Below, piece by piece: positions 14,078-25,351 of a stretch of 29,572 bases of DNA. Location: positions 1 to 29,572 of the forward strand of contig SWBL01000477.1 in the NCBI GenBank assembly GCA_024195585.1. Reading direction: 5' to 3'. Source of the DNA: Aureobasidium sp. EXF-3400. Lineage: Eukaryota; Ascomycota; Dothideomycetes; Dothideales; Saccotheciaceae. The notes beneath the pieces were generated by a model, which saw only the letters and a program-made list of their open reading frames with translations, searched no databases and was not told the origin of the DNA. The stretch's first letter is position 1. The number at the start of each line of letters is the position of its first letter. The position numbers and the translations under genes were made by a program.

Positions 14078-14734
14078 ATGGCACTTACAGCAGACAAAGT
14101 TGTATGTAATCCCATAGAGCTCCACAGTTTGGATCGAGCCATCCCAACCACCTTGACGAGTAAGATGCTGACGAGAACTTCTGATAGCTCCTTCACGGAT
14201 ACTGCTGGGGCAATGCTCTCTGGTATGGCTCGAGAGGACTCTGCCGCGTTTGGGATCCTCTGATGGTCATTGGCTGTACATCCTTTGGAAATTCCAGCTT
14301 CAGTCTTCATGATTTTCTGACGCAACTCTAGGGTTCCGTCCCCCAGTGGAATCACACCTGAAGCCTACCGGTAAGCCAATAGCATTCACAGCAGCCCCAT
14401 GAGAATCCAACGCTAAGAACACATAGATCTCGAGCTCTACAACGTACGCACCGACGGCTGGGGCCTCATCTCTCTCGCTGCGTCCCTGCTCGTCCTCTCC
14501 TGTGCCTACTCCCGCGGTGGCGTCAACAGAACCTACGCAAAAGCCTTCATCGCCGTGTCTATCTTCCACCATGTCACAACCATGTTTGGCGCATGGCAAC
14601 ATTACAAGCTGGACACACACTACACCAAGGCCATGTGGATTGGTGTATGGGTCAATGCTTTCTTGACCGGAGTCGGCGGCATTGTTCTGGGAGGCTTGAA
14701 CAACGACTCTGTTGCCAGAACCAAGCTCGCATAA
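14078..14734 (+). CDS. Small fungal membrane protein, three predicted helices
   Basis: Exons 14332-14370 and 14427-14734 are well supported: the second intron is 56 nt (GTAAGC...CATAG), and the frame reads FRPPVESHLKPT then DLELYNVRTDGWG. The body has three hydrophobic segments (GLISLAASLLVLSCAY, AFIAVSIFHHVTTMFGAW, MWIGVWVNAFLTGVGGIVLGG) and a short polar end. It resembles small uncharacterised Pezizomycotina integral membrane proteins of about 120 residues; I know no function. The first exon starts at ATG 14078 (MALTADKV) but its 3' end is uncertain. A perfect GTATGT donor at 14102 is out of phase. Donor GTAATC at 14106 keeps frame (124 residues), as does GTATGG at 14223 (163 residues). The shorter form fits the family length better. 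Confidence 0.7.
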
Positions 14735-15649
14735 ATGGTCTGCGCTAATCTACAAGAGATCTGAGAAGTAACAAGCGATATGTGAGATATAGGATGATAT
14801 GAACATATGATCATGAGGCATGCATAAAGGCAGACGACGTGAATGATAAGGAAGAGCTTTTTACGAAGTCCTACGTAAATTTTGTTTGGAAACAACTAAA
14901 TAGCGCTCAGCGACTCGCTCGCTCGATTGGTACTTCGAGAATGGAGCTGAGTGTATTGAATTGATAAGTTCTACAGATCATCCGTCCTTGCACAACTTCT
15001 CCACGACGTGAATTGCCCGGTTGCTGGTGTTTTATGAAATTGTGCTAGAGAAAAGGCTTGGCGACCTGGGATGTGGCTTTCGCGTTGGACGCACCTTCTC
15101 TGCAACAAAATGCTAGGCAGACATCAGCCAATGCCTCACACGCAGGCCGCCATCGAGCATGTACATCGAGGCCATCGTCAATGATGTACCTGGCTAAAAG
15201 ATTTCACGAGCGCTGGTGAGCTGCCGGCAGCGAGTACGGTTGTCAACGGCCGCGATGGCCGCATCTGGAGCCAACAACGTCTATATTCAGACCGTTTCTC
15301 TCCAGACCAAGGCATATATGAACCCGCACTATCGACAAGGCGTATTGACAAGGTCGTCTTCGGCAGAGAAAGCGTACAGCAGCAATGAGTTCGTGAGACA
15401 TCGATACACTGAACGTGGGCCCTAAGCTGGTGAACCAACGGTATTGTTCTTCGGAAGGCTTTCCACAGCCCTTTTTGATCCGCCTTATGGTCAGTGACAA
15501 TATCTCTATATATGAACATGACCTTCCAATTCCACGACTTGAAATCTCTCTTCCAATCACGATCTTCTTCTAGCACCACTTTCCATCTTACATTCCTTTC
15601 TCCCGATACCAATCTTTTATCGCAACATATATCAGCGTAATCTTATAAT
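14735..15649. other. Promoter region of the secreted protein gene
   Basis: 0.9 kb without a supported gene. The last 150 bases look like a fungal promoter and leader: a TATA-like tctatatatg near 15503, then a CT-rich stretch (about 15545-15620) before ATG 15650. The minus-strand frames here are unconvincing. Confidence 0.55.
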
Positions 15650-16156
15650 ATGCATCTCATCAACACAATCCTTCTTGGTGCTGGTGCCGTCTCAATGGCC
15701 AGCGCTGCCACCACACCGCAATACCTCAACATCGGCACCCTGAACTCCAACACTCCTAGTGGCATCAACACACCCGCCTACGCCACAATCACCTTCCCCA
15801 TCACCGACTCCAAGACCAAAGCCTCCACCACCTGCACCGTCAAATGGGACTGGACCAAGAAACCTACCACTTCATGGACAGCTTGCAAGGACAACTCATT
15901 CTCCATCAAGGTGTCAAATTACAAGACCTTGACCGACTTCAAGGTCGACATGCAACACCAGTACAACACAAAGACTGGCAAGAAGTGTGTTAACCCCAAT
16001 GGCACTGGTTGCACGACTACCTTGGCTTCGACCACGGTCTCAAAGACTGCAGCGGGCTTCCAGAACTATTGTGGTGCTTCGGGTGCTTGTGGTGCCGTTG
16101 GAAAGAAGGGTGTCAAGGTTCCTGTTTCTTCATCCAAGACTGGTACTCAGAAGTAG
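15650..16156 (+). CDS. Small secreted cysteine-rich protein, possibly AA1-like
   Basis: An intronless 168-residue protein. Residues 1-19 form a typical secretion signal (MHLINTILLGAGAVSMASA) with likely cleavage after the Ala run. The mature part has six cysteines (62, 79, 113, 121, 141, 147), an even number that fits three disulphides, and is rich in Thr, Lys and Ser with a beta-strand-like pattern. The segment TCTVKWDW..W..CKDNSF loosely resembles the Cys-x(n)-Trp-x2-Cys-x3-Phe core of the Alt a 1 (AA1-like) fold of Dothideomycetes, but cysteine spacing further on does not clearly match, so this is a suggestion only. Such proteins are often apoplastic and sometimes act as effectors; nothing here proves that. 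The unspliced frame, signal peptide and promoter-like leader make the gene itself convincing. Confidence 0.85.
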   Translation: MHLINTILLGAGAVSMASAATTPQYLNIGTLNSNTPSGINTPAYATITFPITDSKTKASTTCTVKWDWTKKPTTSWTACKDNSFSIKVSNYKTLTDFKVDMQHQYNTKTGKKCVNPNGTGCTTTLASTTVSKTAAGFQNYCGASGACGAVGKKGVKVPVSSSKTGTQK

Positions 16157-16775
16157 TTCATGACCGGGTTTGAGCTTATTTATACTACTGGGAAGAGGAG
16201 AGAAGAGAATTTAGTTTTTGTTCTTGTACGCAGAGCGACTTTTGTCAATGATCAATAATGTAATGGCTTCCAAACACTTTCTCGAAATATCCGTTTCCTC
16301 GTTTCTCTTAAAGATTGAACACTCGTTTGAATTCTTCCGATCTCACAGAAGCATATGGGGTCTCACTTAGGAGCTAAAGTCTCTCTCTGCCCCCAAAGAA
16401 AGAAGCTTTAATGGTCATGTCAGCAAGATGAGTGATGATAGAAAAATGATTGATTATCGATCAGGGTCATTCCCCTAGCAAAAATGATGTCAGACTCGAT
16501 GCGCGACACGCGGAATCGTGAACCATTATCACCTCCTTGGTGTGCATCATGCAACCTGCACGAGCAGACAAGCGACAGACGAAACCCTCGTAACCACGGT
16601 ACAAATGCTATCACGTGAATTTTAGCAAAAGCACAAGGTACAGCGGCGCGTATCTGACAAGCCACCAAACAAAAAGGAAGGATCAAATCGAGGCAAACAT
16701 CACGCCCACGCCTTGTCCACTCTTTTATCCTTGCTTTCTCCTTCCAACAATCATCAGTGAACAGTCAGAAATACC
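16157..16775. other. Intergenic interval
   Basis: 619 bases holding the 3' UTR of the secreted protein gene and the promoter of the next. Nothing else recognised; a minus-strand frame at 16420-16686 has no supporting feature. Confidence 0.55.
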
Positions 16776-17314
16776 ATGTCGAATACGACAAACCGTCCCC
16801 TCGCAATCGCAAAACCAAGAGTACCCTCAGGCGCAAAGCCACCGACAAACACTGCGAAAGCATCACATCTAGATCCACCACTCTCCTACGAAGAACGAGA
16901 AATACGCAACCGCGCCGCTCGCGTACTAGAAAATGAGGAAATGTTACTCTTGCTGAGTAGACAACGACACGAGGTAATACATCCCTCTGAGCAAGCTAGG
17001 CGGCTCCCCTTGTAACAAATAAAGCAAGATTGCTGAGAGTGCGAGTTGGACATATACAGTCTGTACTACAGACCCGCATATACTGCGAAGCCAGAGCGGC
17101 GGGATTGAAAGATGAGACGTTAAAGTTCGACTATACCATGGACCTCAGCGAAGAGAGGGATCCAAACAAGTCAGGCACCAAAAGTCCGGCGGCGAAAGGC
17201 ACTGCGCGCGTTGTCTCTGGATCCAATAAAACACCCGGTTCACCCCTGAACAACAAGAGAGATAAAGACTGTGGACGGGAAGGAGGAAGAAGAAGCCTTG
17301 GATCTACCAGATGA
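16776..17314 (+). CDS. Hypothetical protein with charged helical core
   Basis: Predicted 150 residues from exons 16776-16973 and 17060-17314. The 86-nt intron starts GTAATA and ends ATACAG; an acceptor 12 bases later (CTACAG, exon from 17072) also keeps frame. The N-terminus is basic and Pro/Ala-rich. A charged helix follows (SYEEREIRNRAARVLENEE, about 37-55) and continues after splicing into SVLQTRIYCEARAAGLKDE. The C-terminus is low-complexity and basic (KSGTKSPAAKGTARVVSGS). I recall similar helix cores in short uncharacterised fungal proteins but know no function. A competing frame at 17271-17337 encodes a strongly acidic stretch (EEEEALDLPDEEDGRHM) followed by a GTACGT donor, so the true 3' end may differ through an unrecognised intron. 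Confidence 0.6.
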
Positions 17315-17476
17315 AGAGGATGGAAGACATATGTACGTTTCTGGGATTTCATGATACCCCCTTGCTTTGCTGTTTTGATATGAACGATAATTCTATGTTC
17401 TGGCAAACATTCTGCCGTTTCGAGTCGTTGTCAATGAAGACGTCTAGATATATATTGTCCTCGCGACTGCGGATTC

Positions 17477-19417
17477 CTATCCGATCAAAGCAGCCTTTCC
17501 GCCGCCATACTTTCCTTGCGGTCCGTCAAGATGCGCGTCCAACACGGCGCAAAAACCACCCTTGACTGCTTCGATGGCTTCGGGAAGCAGCTTTGCCAGT
17601 TCTTCCACGGTACCGGCATGGCCAGCCCAGCATTTACCGCCAGAGGATGCTTTTGCGATGCCCGAATAGTCAGGCGTAGGTGCGAATGAGATGTTGAGTT
17701 CCTCGTTCGAAACCTTGCTACCTTCGCCCTCCGGATGGACAAGAAGAAGCGACTTGCGGGGAGCATTCCAGCCTGTCTATTGTCAGCAAAAATATCATCG
17801 AGGATCATAGCATAAAAGTTCCGCACCTTTGTTGTTGAGCACAACTGTAAGAATGGGGATGTTGTAGCGTTGCGCAATCCAGTAAACCGATCCTGGCACA
17901 CTGAAGAGGTATGTGCCATCGCCAACAATCTGGACGACGAACTTTCCTTTTCCACCGTTCTCAAAATCGGTTGCGAGCTTGATTCCTAAGGCACCGCCTC
18001 CCGACCATCCAAGTCCACCACCGCCGCAATTGATCCAAGAACCTGGGAAAGTGGCCTGAATTTGATCTGCAACGAATGCCGTGTTCGTCACTGCCTCGAT
18101 GGCCCAGATTGTGTCTTGGGGACAGGCTTTGCGCAGTTGATGGACCAAGTACGAACATCCAAATGTACCATCTTCACCAGGCTTTGCTTGGTCCGAAATT
18201 GTCTGCAAACGTTGCTTGTGCGAGTCTTGGAGCTTGGTCCACCTCTCTTCGAACCGGCTGCTTGCGATCTCGCTTTCGAACTTGGCCTTTAGGTGCTCGG
18301 TGACCTGTGTCACAGCAGTCTCTGAGTCTGCACGGTATCTAGCCAAGGCGTTGATGTAGAACACAGGCATTTGCTGCTTGAGAGGATCAACGTCAATGTG
18401 TATGATCTTGGCATCGTCTTTGGGCTTGCATTGAGTCGGAATCCAAGGGACATCGCAGTCCAGCACAATGATCACATCTGCAGTCTTGATGTTGTCTTCC
18501 ACACCGTATCTAAGACCTAGCCAAGAAGGATGGTCGGCAGGGAAGCACATATCACTACCGCCAGTATCCAACACTTTGAGTCCTTTGACGGTGTTGGCGA
18601 GCTCGACGAGCGCTCCAACAGCATTGTGGTTGCGTCCACTGTAGCCGGTGATAACAAGAGGTGACTCGGCTTCGATCAAGAGTTGAGCGACTCTCTCGGT
18701 CTGTTTAGAGGTCAAGGCGTTAGGCTCCACTGCTGTCCAATAACGTTGATCAAGCTTGTATGGTTCGATATCTTCTTCCATGGCCTCTCGAGCACCAGCC
18801 AGGTACACTGGACCCCTCGGTTCGCTTGTCGCAAAGGTTAGAGCTCTGTTGACCAACTGCTTGACGTTGGCTCCACGTTTGATCTCTCCAGTATAGCGAC
18901 AGTACTGTGCAACGATTTGCTTCTGATCAGGAACATCCTGGATCCAGTGAATATACTCGGTTCGCGAACCACGATACTCGCCTTCAATTGTGTATGGCGA
19001 AAGTCCGGCAAAGATGAGAACAGGTGCTCTTCCACAAGATGCGTTGTGGACTGCGGCACCAAGGCCCTGAGTTCCTACATCGACGTGAACAATAACACAT
19101 TGAGGCTTGTTTGTAAGCCTTGCGTATCCATCAGCCAAACTGAGAGCGACCATCTAGAAAAAATCAGCAGGAAGATCAAGTTAGGCGTAACTCTAAGTCG
19201 TACCTCATTGGGACATGTGATAATGCGTGGGAACTTTCCATTTTTCTCGTTCTGTCCCTTGACGATTGCTTCAATGATACTCGGATGGTCTGAGCCGAGA
19301 TTGACAAAGCAATGCGTGACGCCGGCCTGGATGTAGTCAGTATTCAACTGAGCATCACAGATTGATAGACGTTACCTCGTATATAGCCTCAAAGAAGCCG
19401 AAGGACGCAGTATATAC
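17477..19417 (-). CDS. Thiamine-diphosphate-dependent enzyme, acetolactate synthase/decarboxylase-like
   Basis: At least 595 residues from exons 19417(or beyond)-19376, 19326-19204, 19153-17827 and 17772-17477. Introns of 48, 50 and 54 nt have GT-AG ends and keep frame. The catalytic cofactor-activating glutamate is in CPNE, directly before MVALSLADGYARL. The ThDP/metal motif begins GDGTYLFSVPGSVYWIAQRY and ends VVLNNKG (GDG...NN), with the NN next to the last splice site. The three-domain layout (PYR, central, PP) and length fit the acetolactate synthase/benzoylformate decarboxylase superfamily; it is not obviously Ilv2, and the substrate is unknown. No mitochondrial presequence is seen. The start is unresolved: the frame is open back to a TGA at 19481-19483 with no in-frame ATG, so a short upstream exon is expected. 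Confidence 0.87.
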
Positions 19418-19965
19418 CCTGCTGCTGTCAGCTAATGCAGCCGAGATGCATATATCAGACGCTTGGCTGCATACATTATGTCAAGTTCAAGGAACCGGTG
19501 ACACGAACAATCTCAATTACGGAAATTGGTAACCACACAGCACTTGATACCAAACAAAGTTGCGGCTCCAGGTAGATGAAGGGAAACAATTAAGTAGATG
19601 CCCGTCTGGTGTACAACATGAACCCCGCGTCGGCAAACCATCACGGCGAACGTCAGACCCCGCTTTCTGCATCGATCCTTCGGCCTGAGGCAGGAGCGAT
19701 GAAGAGCGACTTGCGAGAACCGAATGCTTCTCTCTTCAAATAAATGAATATTATTATCCCTTGTTTTCTGACAACAACTTCCACAACCGCGCCTACTTCA
19801 TCTACAGCCATACGTTCCTCCAACTCCGTCTACAATCTGTTATACACAAAAACAGAACTCTTCGATTCTGTACCTCATCAGCACCACTCTCTTCTGATCA
19901 ATTGACACTGCTTGTGTGGTATTATCACCGATATCACACAAGCGTATCGAGCTGTCACAGGTCCT
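19418..19965. other. Intergenic interval, 5' of the ThDP enzyme gene and 3' of the permease gene
   Basis: About 550 bases. The part nearest 19418-19700 should contain the missing first exon and promoter of the thiamine-diphosphate enzyme; the rest is permease 3' UTR. An open minus-strand frame starting at an ATG near 19674 is arginine-, cysteine- and proline-rich and does not look like a protein N-terminus. Nothing else recognised. Confidence 0.5.
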
Positions 19966-22115
19966 CTAGGTAGAAGGGCCTGAGACGCTAGAGCTGCGTG
20001 CAGTTCTGTTTGCGTTGAGCTCTTCCTCGAGCATATGAACCTTGCCAAGACGGGCTGAAGGCAACCACTTCTCCTCAGGTGTGAACCACCAAGAGACCAG
20101 GGCAAAAATGGTGATAGAGCCGAAGATCACAGGTGAATAGTTGAAGCTCGCGCCACTAACAGGGAACTCAAGAGGAGAGAACAAGACTGCGGCCAGATAG
20201 AGATTCCAGATCAGAGCGATGAAGTTCAAGGGGCGAGACCAGCGACCAAGAGACCAAGGGGCATTCTTGAACTCCCCGGGTGTTAAGAAAGTGCGGCCGA
20301 AGCAGATTAAAGCATATGCTGTGATGGTTGGAACACCGGCGGCAGAGACCAGCGATGTGAAAGCAGTAGCAGAGGGAAGAATAGTGCAAAGCAGCAGGGC
20401 AGCGACAATCAACATGACAGTGACGGCGTTTCTTGGCTCCTTGTTGGCAGAGACAGTAGAAATCCAACCCGAGAATGGCAAGACACCATCACGAGCGACA
20501 GCCCAGATCAGACGAGATGAAGCAACTCCGCTGACAGTAGTGTTGAAGAAAAGACCGAGGATGCAAACAATGTTCATGACAAGTTGTCCTCCTTTGCCCA
20601 GAGCCTGTGCATAAATGCCAACGAACGGCTGAGGGTAGTCGAAGTTGAACTTGCTAACGTCTGGACAACAGAACAGGAACAAGATGATCATAGGGAAGCC
20701 CATCAAGGCAGAGGCGAGAGCAGAGGTGAAGATACCCTTGGCGGCGACAACATTCGCATTCTGCGTCTCTTCAGAGATGTGGCCAGAGGCTTCGAATCCT
20801 ACGAGCAGACCTGCAGTTACGTAGTAAGACTTCCAAAGAGTTAGCGTGTTTCTTGCGTGCTATCTGTGTCCTCTTCACTTACCAACATCCAGTTCCAGAC
20901 TGGTGGAGCACCCGTAAGATTCTCCGTGCCCGTGAAGGCAAACTTGGCCGACTGGAATCCATAGGTCTGAGATACTGCGATAGGGAACCAGATGATGTTC
21001 AGGGCAAAGTCGAGAACAATTATGGCAGTAGCAATCCTGAAGATCCATTTGTAAGTCTTAGGGTTGAGGTAGTTCATGCCAATGGCGAGGCAAAGGATGG
21101 CTTCGGAAACAATCCATTGTACGGCACGGAATTTGATATCGCCAGTGTCGGTGATGAGAGAGGTGACGCCGAAGACTGGAAGTTCTGACAGAATAAAGTT
21201 GGCAGTACTCTGGCAGAGCGAAGCCACGAAAGTCGTCCATGCTGTGCACGACCACCAGGCAACGATGAAACCAAAGAGACGAGCATATTTAGGACCACCA
21301 GCTTCGGCGGCCCAAAAATAGATCGATCCAGCTGCAGGAAGGGCGGAGCAGATCTCTGCCAGTACAGCAGCCGTGACCATAGTGAACACCATCGTGACCA
21401 AATAAGAGGACCTAATAATATCAGCCTCCGATGTGCCATCGAGTGGTGGTTTGAGCTCACCAATAGGCGGCAGGACCTCCAGCTTCAACACCAATATAGA
21501 ATGTTGCGCGAATGCCACCGATAACGTACATTGCGGCTGAACGGTTGTTAGACGAGTTCACTGAAAGGCAAATGGGAGTGCGGTACCAAAACTGGCGGAG
21601 AAGCTCTCCGAGAAGCCCCATTGGCGGTGCAAAGTCTGTCTGAGTGTTAAAGATTGGGATCTCGATGTCTTCTGGCAGATACACTCACTTGCTTATAGCC
21701 GAGCGCATTCTGCCCTGTATCAGGTCAAATGTTCTCCGAAAACGGAAAGGGAATCAAGAAAGGCCGATTCGATAGTCAATGCATCTCCTTACGCGTCTAT
21801 GAAGACGATCAAGTTCGTGCGGTTCTTCTCAACCTGATACCATCCCAGTGTCTACAAGAGACAAAGGGTGGATCAGATGCCCGCGTGCAGTGACTTTGTT
21901 GCTGGATTGTTTCTTGGCCATGAACTCACCTGTGGCCATCATGCGCGTTTGGAGGATGCTTTAGTTTGACTCATCTGTTTCGTCCGTTCGAGATTCCGGT
22001 CATCTCATACCAGGTAGCGTTCGTCAGAATCCATGCTCGAGGTCTCGGCAAAATCGGATTGCAGAGCGTTCTTAGGTTCTGCACCGTTGCTGCGGTGCTT
22101 CAATTGGGTCGACAT
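19966..22115 (-). CDS. APC-family amino-acid/GABA-type permease
   Basis: Predicted 547 residues from six exons: 22115-22011, 21709-21689, 21635-21587, 21536-21461, 21411-20883 and 20829-19966. Introns 2-5 are 49-53 nt with GT-AG ends; intron 1 is 301 nt. The N-terminus is hydrophilic, then DERYL joins NALGYKQ (a 21-nt microexon) and TLHRQWGFSESFSASF, the LGYKQ-x-hydrophobic start typical of fungal ACT-family permeases. About 12 hydrophobic segments follow, including GGIRATFYIG, AAGSIYFWAAEAGGPKYARL and VGFEASGHISEETQNA, the last resembling the conserved helix-8/loop signature of Uga4/Hnm1-type carriers. The C-terminus is cytoplasmic and polar, ending SSSVSGPST. It likely imports GABA, choline or amino acids across the plasma membrane; the substrate cannot be fixed. 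It is divergent from the potassium channel gene. Confidence 0.9.
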
Positions 22116-22780
22116 GCTGAAAATCGAGATTTGGTTAGATGAACAAACTGAGGAAGCGATGTTAGGAGGGAAGCCCGACTGGTGGGAACGGCCAGTCATA
22201 TTATATTTTTTCCCATCTGCGGTTGATTGGACCCTTGGATGACACTTTCCACCATCGGCCCGCTACTCTCGACGCCGAGGCCGGATCATCCTTCGCTCAC
22301 CATCAAGCCACAATTAAGCATCTATTTCGCCAAACACAAAAAAAAATGCTTGTTTGGAGATCAACGCATTGCGATAGCGGCCCTGTATATTATTCATCTT
22401 CACTGCCTTTGTTGCTTACTCAATTCTTTCGGCAGGCGCAAGACAGGGAGGAACATGTTCGTGACGTTTGCCGATAAGCTTCCAGCCGCGAACCACGACT
22501 CCCGGACAGACGCGGTAACTTTCGTATCTCAGCCGGCCGCGCCCAATGTTTCCTTCTTCTACTGTCGACTTCTCGTGAGAATACAACAATCATACCGCTC
22601 CGTATATTAGCACTCGTCAACACTACGGTTATATGCCTCGCACCGTCATGAAACGCCAATCATAACAACGGCGATACACGAACCCCTGGGGGCCTTTTTC
22701 ACAAATTCTTATCATATACTGTCTTCCCAAAGATGTCTCTTATCAGACGGTCGTAAAAGTCATTATTACCACGCTACATC
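22116..22780. other. Divergent promoter region, permease (-) and potassium channel (+)
   Basis: 665 bases between two start codons on opposite strands, so promoters of both genes lie here. No gene is supported. A run of nine A (about 22339) and a TATA-like tgtatattattc (about 22383) are visible but not assignable to one gene. Confidence 0.55.
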
Positions 22781-25351
22781 ATGAGTGAGCAAAGTGGCTC
22801 AAGTGCGTTCGAAAGAGTCTCAGACTGTACTGGCGTTTCGAAACATCAACATACTGAATTCGAGAGAAGACCGTCAGTCCGCGAAAGAGACTCAGAAAGC
22901 TCTGGCATACGACACATATCTTCAACAAGAAGAAGGTCGATCGAAAGAATACCGGGAAACAAGCAGTGGTGGAAATTCACTCTGAGGTCTTGGGATGATG
23001 ACCAAGAACAAGACTGGTGGTTCGCTGGCACTGCAATCCCACTCCTCGCCGCGACTATGGGTACGTAGATATGATATTGAGTATCGTGCAATTTTGCGTG
23101 CCTTGATTATCCTGACCACTACACCGAACATGACCAAAACTCGATGGAGATTAGTCTTAATTCGTAGTTCTATGCTATACAGGCCGCATCAACTCGAACT
23201 ACGAGAACCTGCTAACACAATCCTCTCTAAAGGCCCTCTTGCAAACGTTCTATCAACAGCAGCATTAGTCACGCCATGGCGAATGTGTCTACTTGATGGC
23301 GTCTCTCCAGAGGACTGTCCATGGGACGGGAAAAGTGAATTGCTGCCGGACCTTGATGGACACACATTTTCGGACCCGCACTGGTGTTACGCTCTCAACG
23401 TACTTTCGCTCGCGCTAGGATTTCTGGGCAACATATTTCTCCTGTTCAACTTCACAAATCGAATTCGATATATCGTCGCGCTCCCATTCACGATTGTTCT
23501 TTGGTATGCAGCAACTGCAATTGTGAGTCCTCGCAAGCACAGCTTTTGAAATCTTTCTAACTTCTACAGTTGATCGCAATCGAGGCCTCTATGAATCAAT
23601 ACGTACCACCTATGCATCCTCAACAGAGCTATACGCAAGGTTTCTGGTATGCCGTTATCGCCGCGATCTTTTATCTGATATGCTCCATGCTGCTTATGAT
23701 TAACATGCTTGGGTATTTCCTCGGACATTATCCACAACGGTTCAATCTCACAGATTCTCAGCGTACGCTCATTCTTCAGACCATGTTGTTCTTCGTATGG
23801 CTTGCCGGAGGCGCCGGTGTGTTCTCATTGGTCGAGAGCAAGTACGGACAAGGTCTGTTTAATTGGTCCTACGTCAACGCACTTTATTTCTGTCAGGTCA
23901 CAGTACTTACGGTCGGCTTTGGTGATCTGTACACAAATTCGTAAGCATGTTCATCTACATCCTCTAGAGGGTCTAAAGTAGACCGATATTGACTATCAAT
24001 CAGTAACGTAGGTCGAGGACTGGTCATGCCTTATGCCGTCGGCGGTATCATCATGCTTGGTCTGATCGTGACAAGTCTTACGACATTTGCGTCCGAGCTT
24101 GGAGAAGACAACATAGTCCAGAAGCACATCGAGAGGAGCCGTACTCGAACGATTGGAAGGTCATTCACAAGCTCGATCGAACTCAAGAATCGTGAGGAGA
24201 TAGCGATGGGCCTGAGACCAACAATTTCGAGGCCTTTCGATCCAGTGAATCGCAGCATTGCGTTTGCTGAAGATGCCCCTCAGTCGAAAGACAATAACCC
24301 AAATCAGGATCAAGGACCTTTCAGCATTCTAAAGCGCACCGCAACAATACCACTGGCGGCACTCCGACCAACGCGTAAGCCTCGCCTCCTACTCCTTCGC
24401 GAAGAAAAAGACCGCTTCATCGCGATGCGACGCATACAGCAGAGAACACAGAAGTGGAAGAAATGGTCTGCTCTGTGTATCTCAATCGTGGCCTTTGCGA
24501 TCCTCTGGTGTGTCGGCGCCTTGATATTTTGGGTCGCCGAACGCCGTGTCCAGGGCATAACCTACTTCCAATCGCTATATCTCTGCTGGGTATCTCTCCT
24601 CACCATCGGATATGGCGATCTCGCTCCCAAATCGAACGCTGGACGTCCTTTCTTCGTGGTCTGGAGTCTTATCGCTGTGCCTACGATGACACTCTTGGTC
24701 GCCGACATGTCGACAACCATCGTCAACGGCTTCAATCAAAGCACATTCCGCCTGGCCGACTTCACCATCCTACCCAAAGCCGGCATCTGGGGTCCATTGA
24801 TATCTCGACTGGCGCCGTGGCTACAAGCCCATAAAGAGCGCAAAGCTGCTCAACGCCGCCTGCAAAGAGGCTTCGAGACCGGTGTGGCAGAGGAAGAACC
24901 CACGATCGATAACCTAGCCAAGGAAGAAGGCAGCAAGGCACCTAGTGATGCTGAGTTGGCGAGAAGACTAGCACACGCTATTCAACGTGTCGCCAGAGAT
25001 TTGAAGCAGGATCCACCACGTTCTTACACCTACGAAGAATGGGTGCAGTTTACACAACTGATTCGCTTCACCGCCACGGGTGACAGAGAACAGGGGGGCA
25101 ATAGATACGAGGCTGATCAAGATGGTATGATAGAGTGGGACTGGATTGGCGAACATAGTCCGCTCATGGCACAGCAAAGTGAAGCAGCATTCGTGCTGGA
25201 TAGATTGTGCGAGAGTATGACACGATATGTGAGGAAGATGGCAGCTATCTACCAACCCGAAGGCAGCGAAAGAAGAAAAGAGAAGGATAACGATTCAAGG
25301 AGACAATCACTCGAGATCGAGGAACTCAACGAGGAGGTTGCAGAAGCTTAA
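22781..25351 (+). CDS. TOK1: TOK-type two-pore outward-rectifier potassium channel
   Basis: Predicted 762 residues from exons 22781-23060, 23233-23522, 23570-23940 and 24004-25351. Introns are 172, 47 and 63 nt (GTACGT...TAAAG; GTGAGT...TACAG; GTAAGC...ATCAG) and all preserve frame. Two potassium selectivity filters are present: TVGFGDL (304-310) and TIGYGDL (514-520), the GFGD/GYGD pair of fungal TOK channels. Hydrophobic segments give four helices before the first pore pair and two per pore, the 8TM-2P layout unique to fungi. The N-terminus is polar and Ser/Arg-rich. A long cytosolic linker (about 345-460) separates the pores, and the ~220-residue C-terminal tail is charged and helical. It is expected in the plasma membrane, releasing potassium on depolarisation. 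Confidence 0.95.

Noticed and set aside
21841..22010. Plus- or minus-strand mobile element inside the long permease intron
   Set aside because: No terminal repeats, target-site duplication or transposase-like frame; the segment is better explained by splice-site structure.
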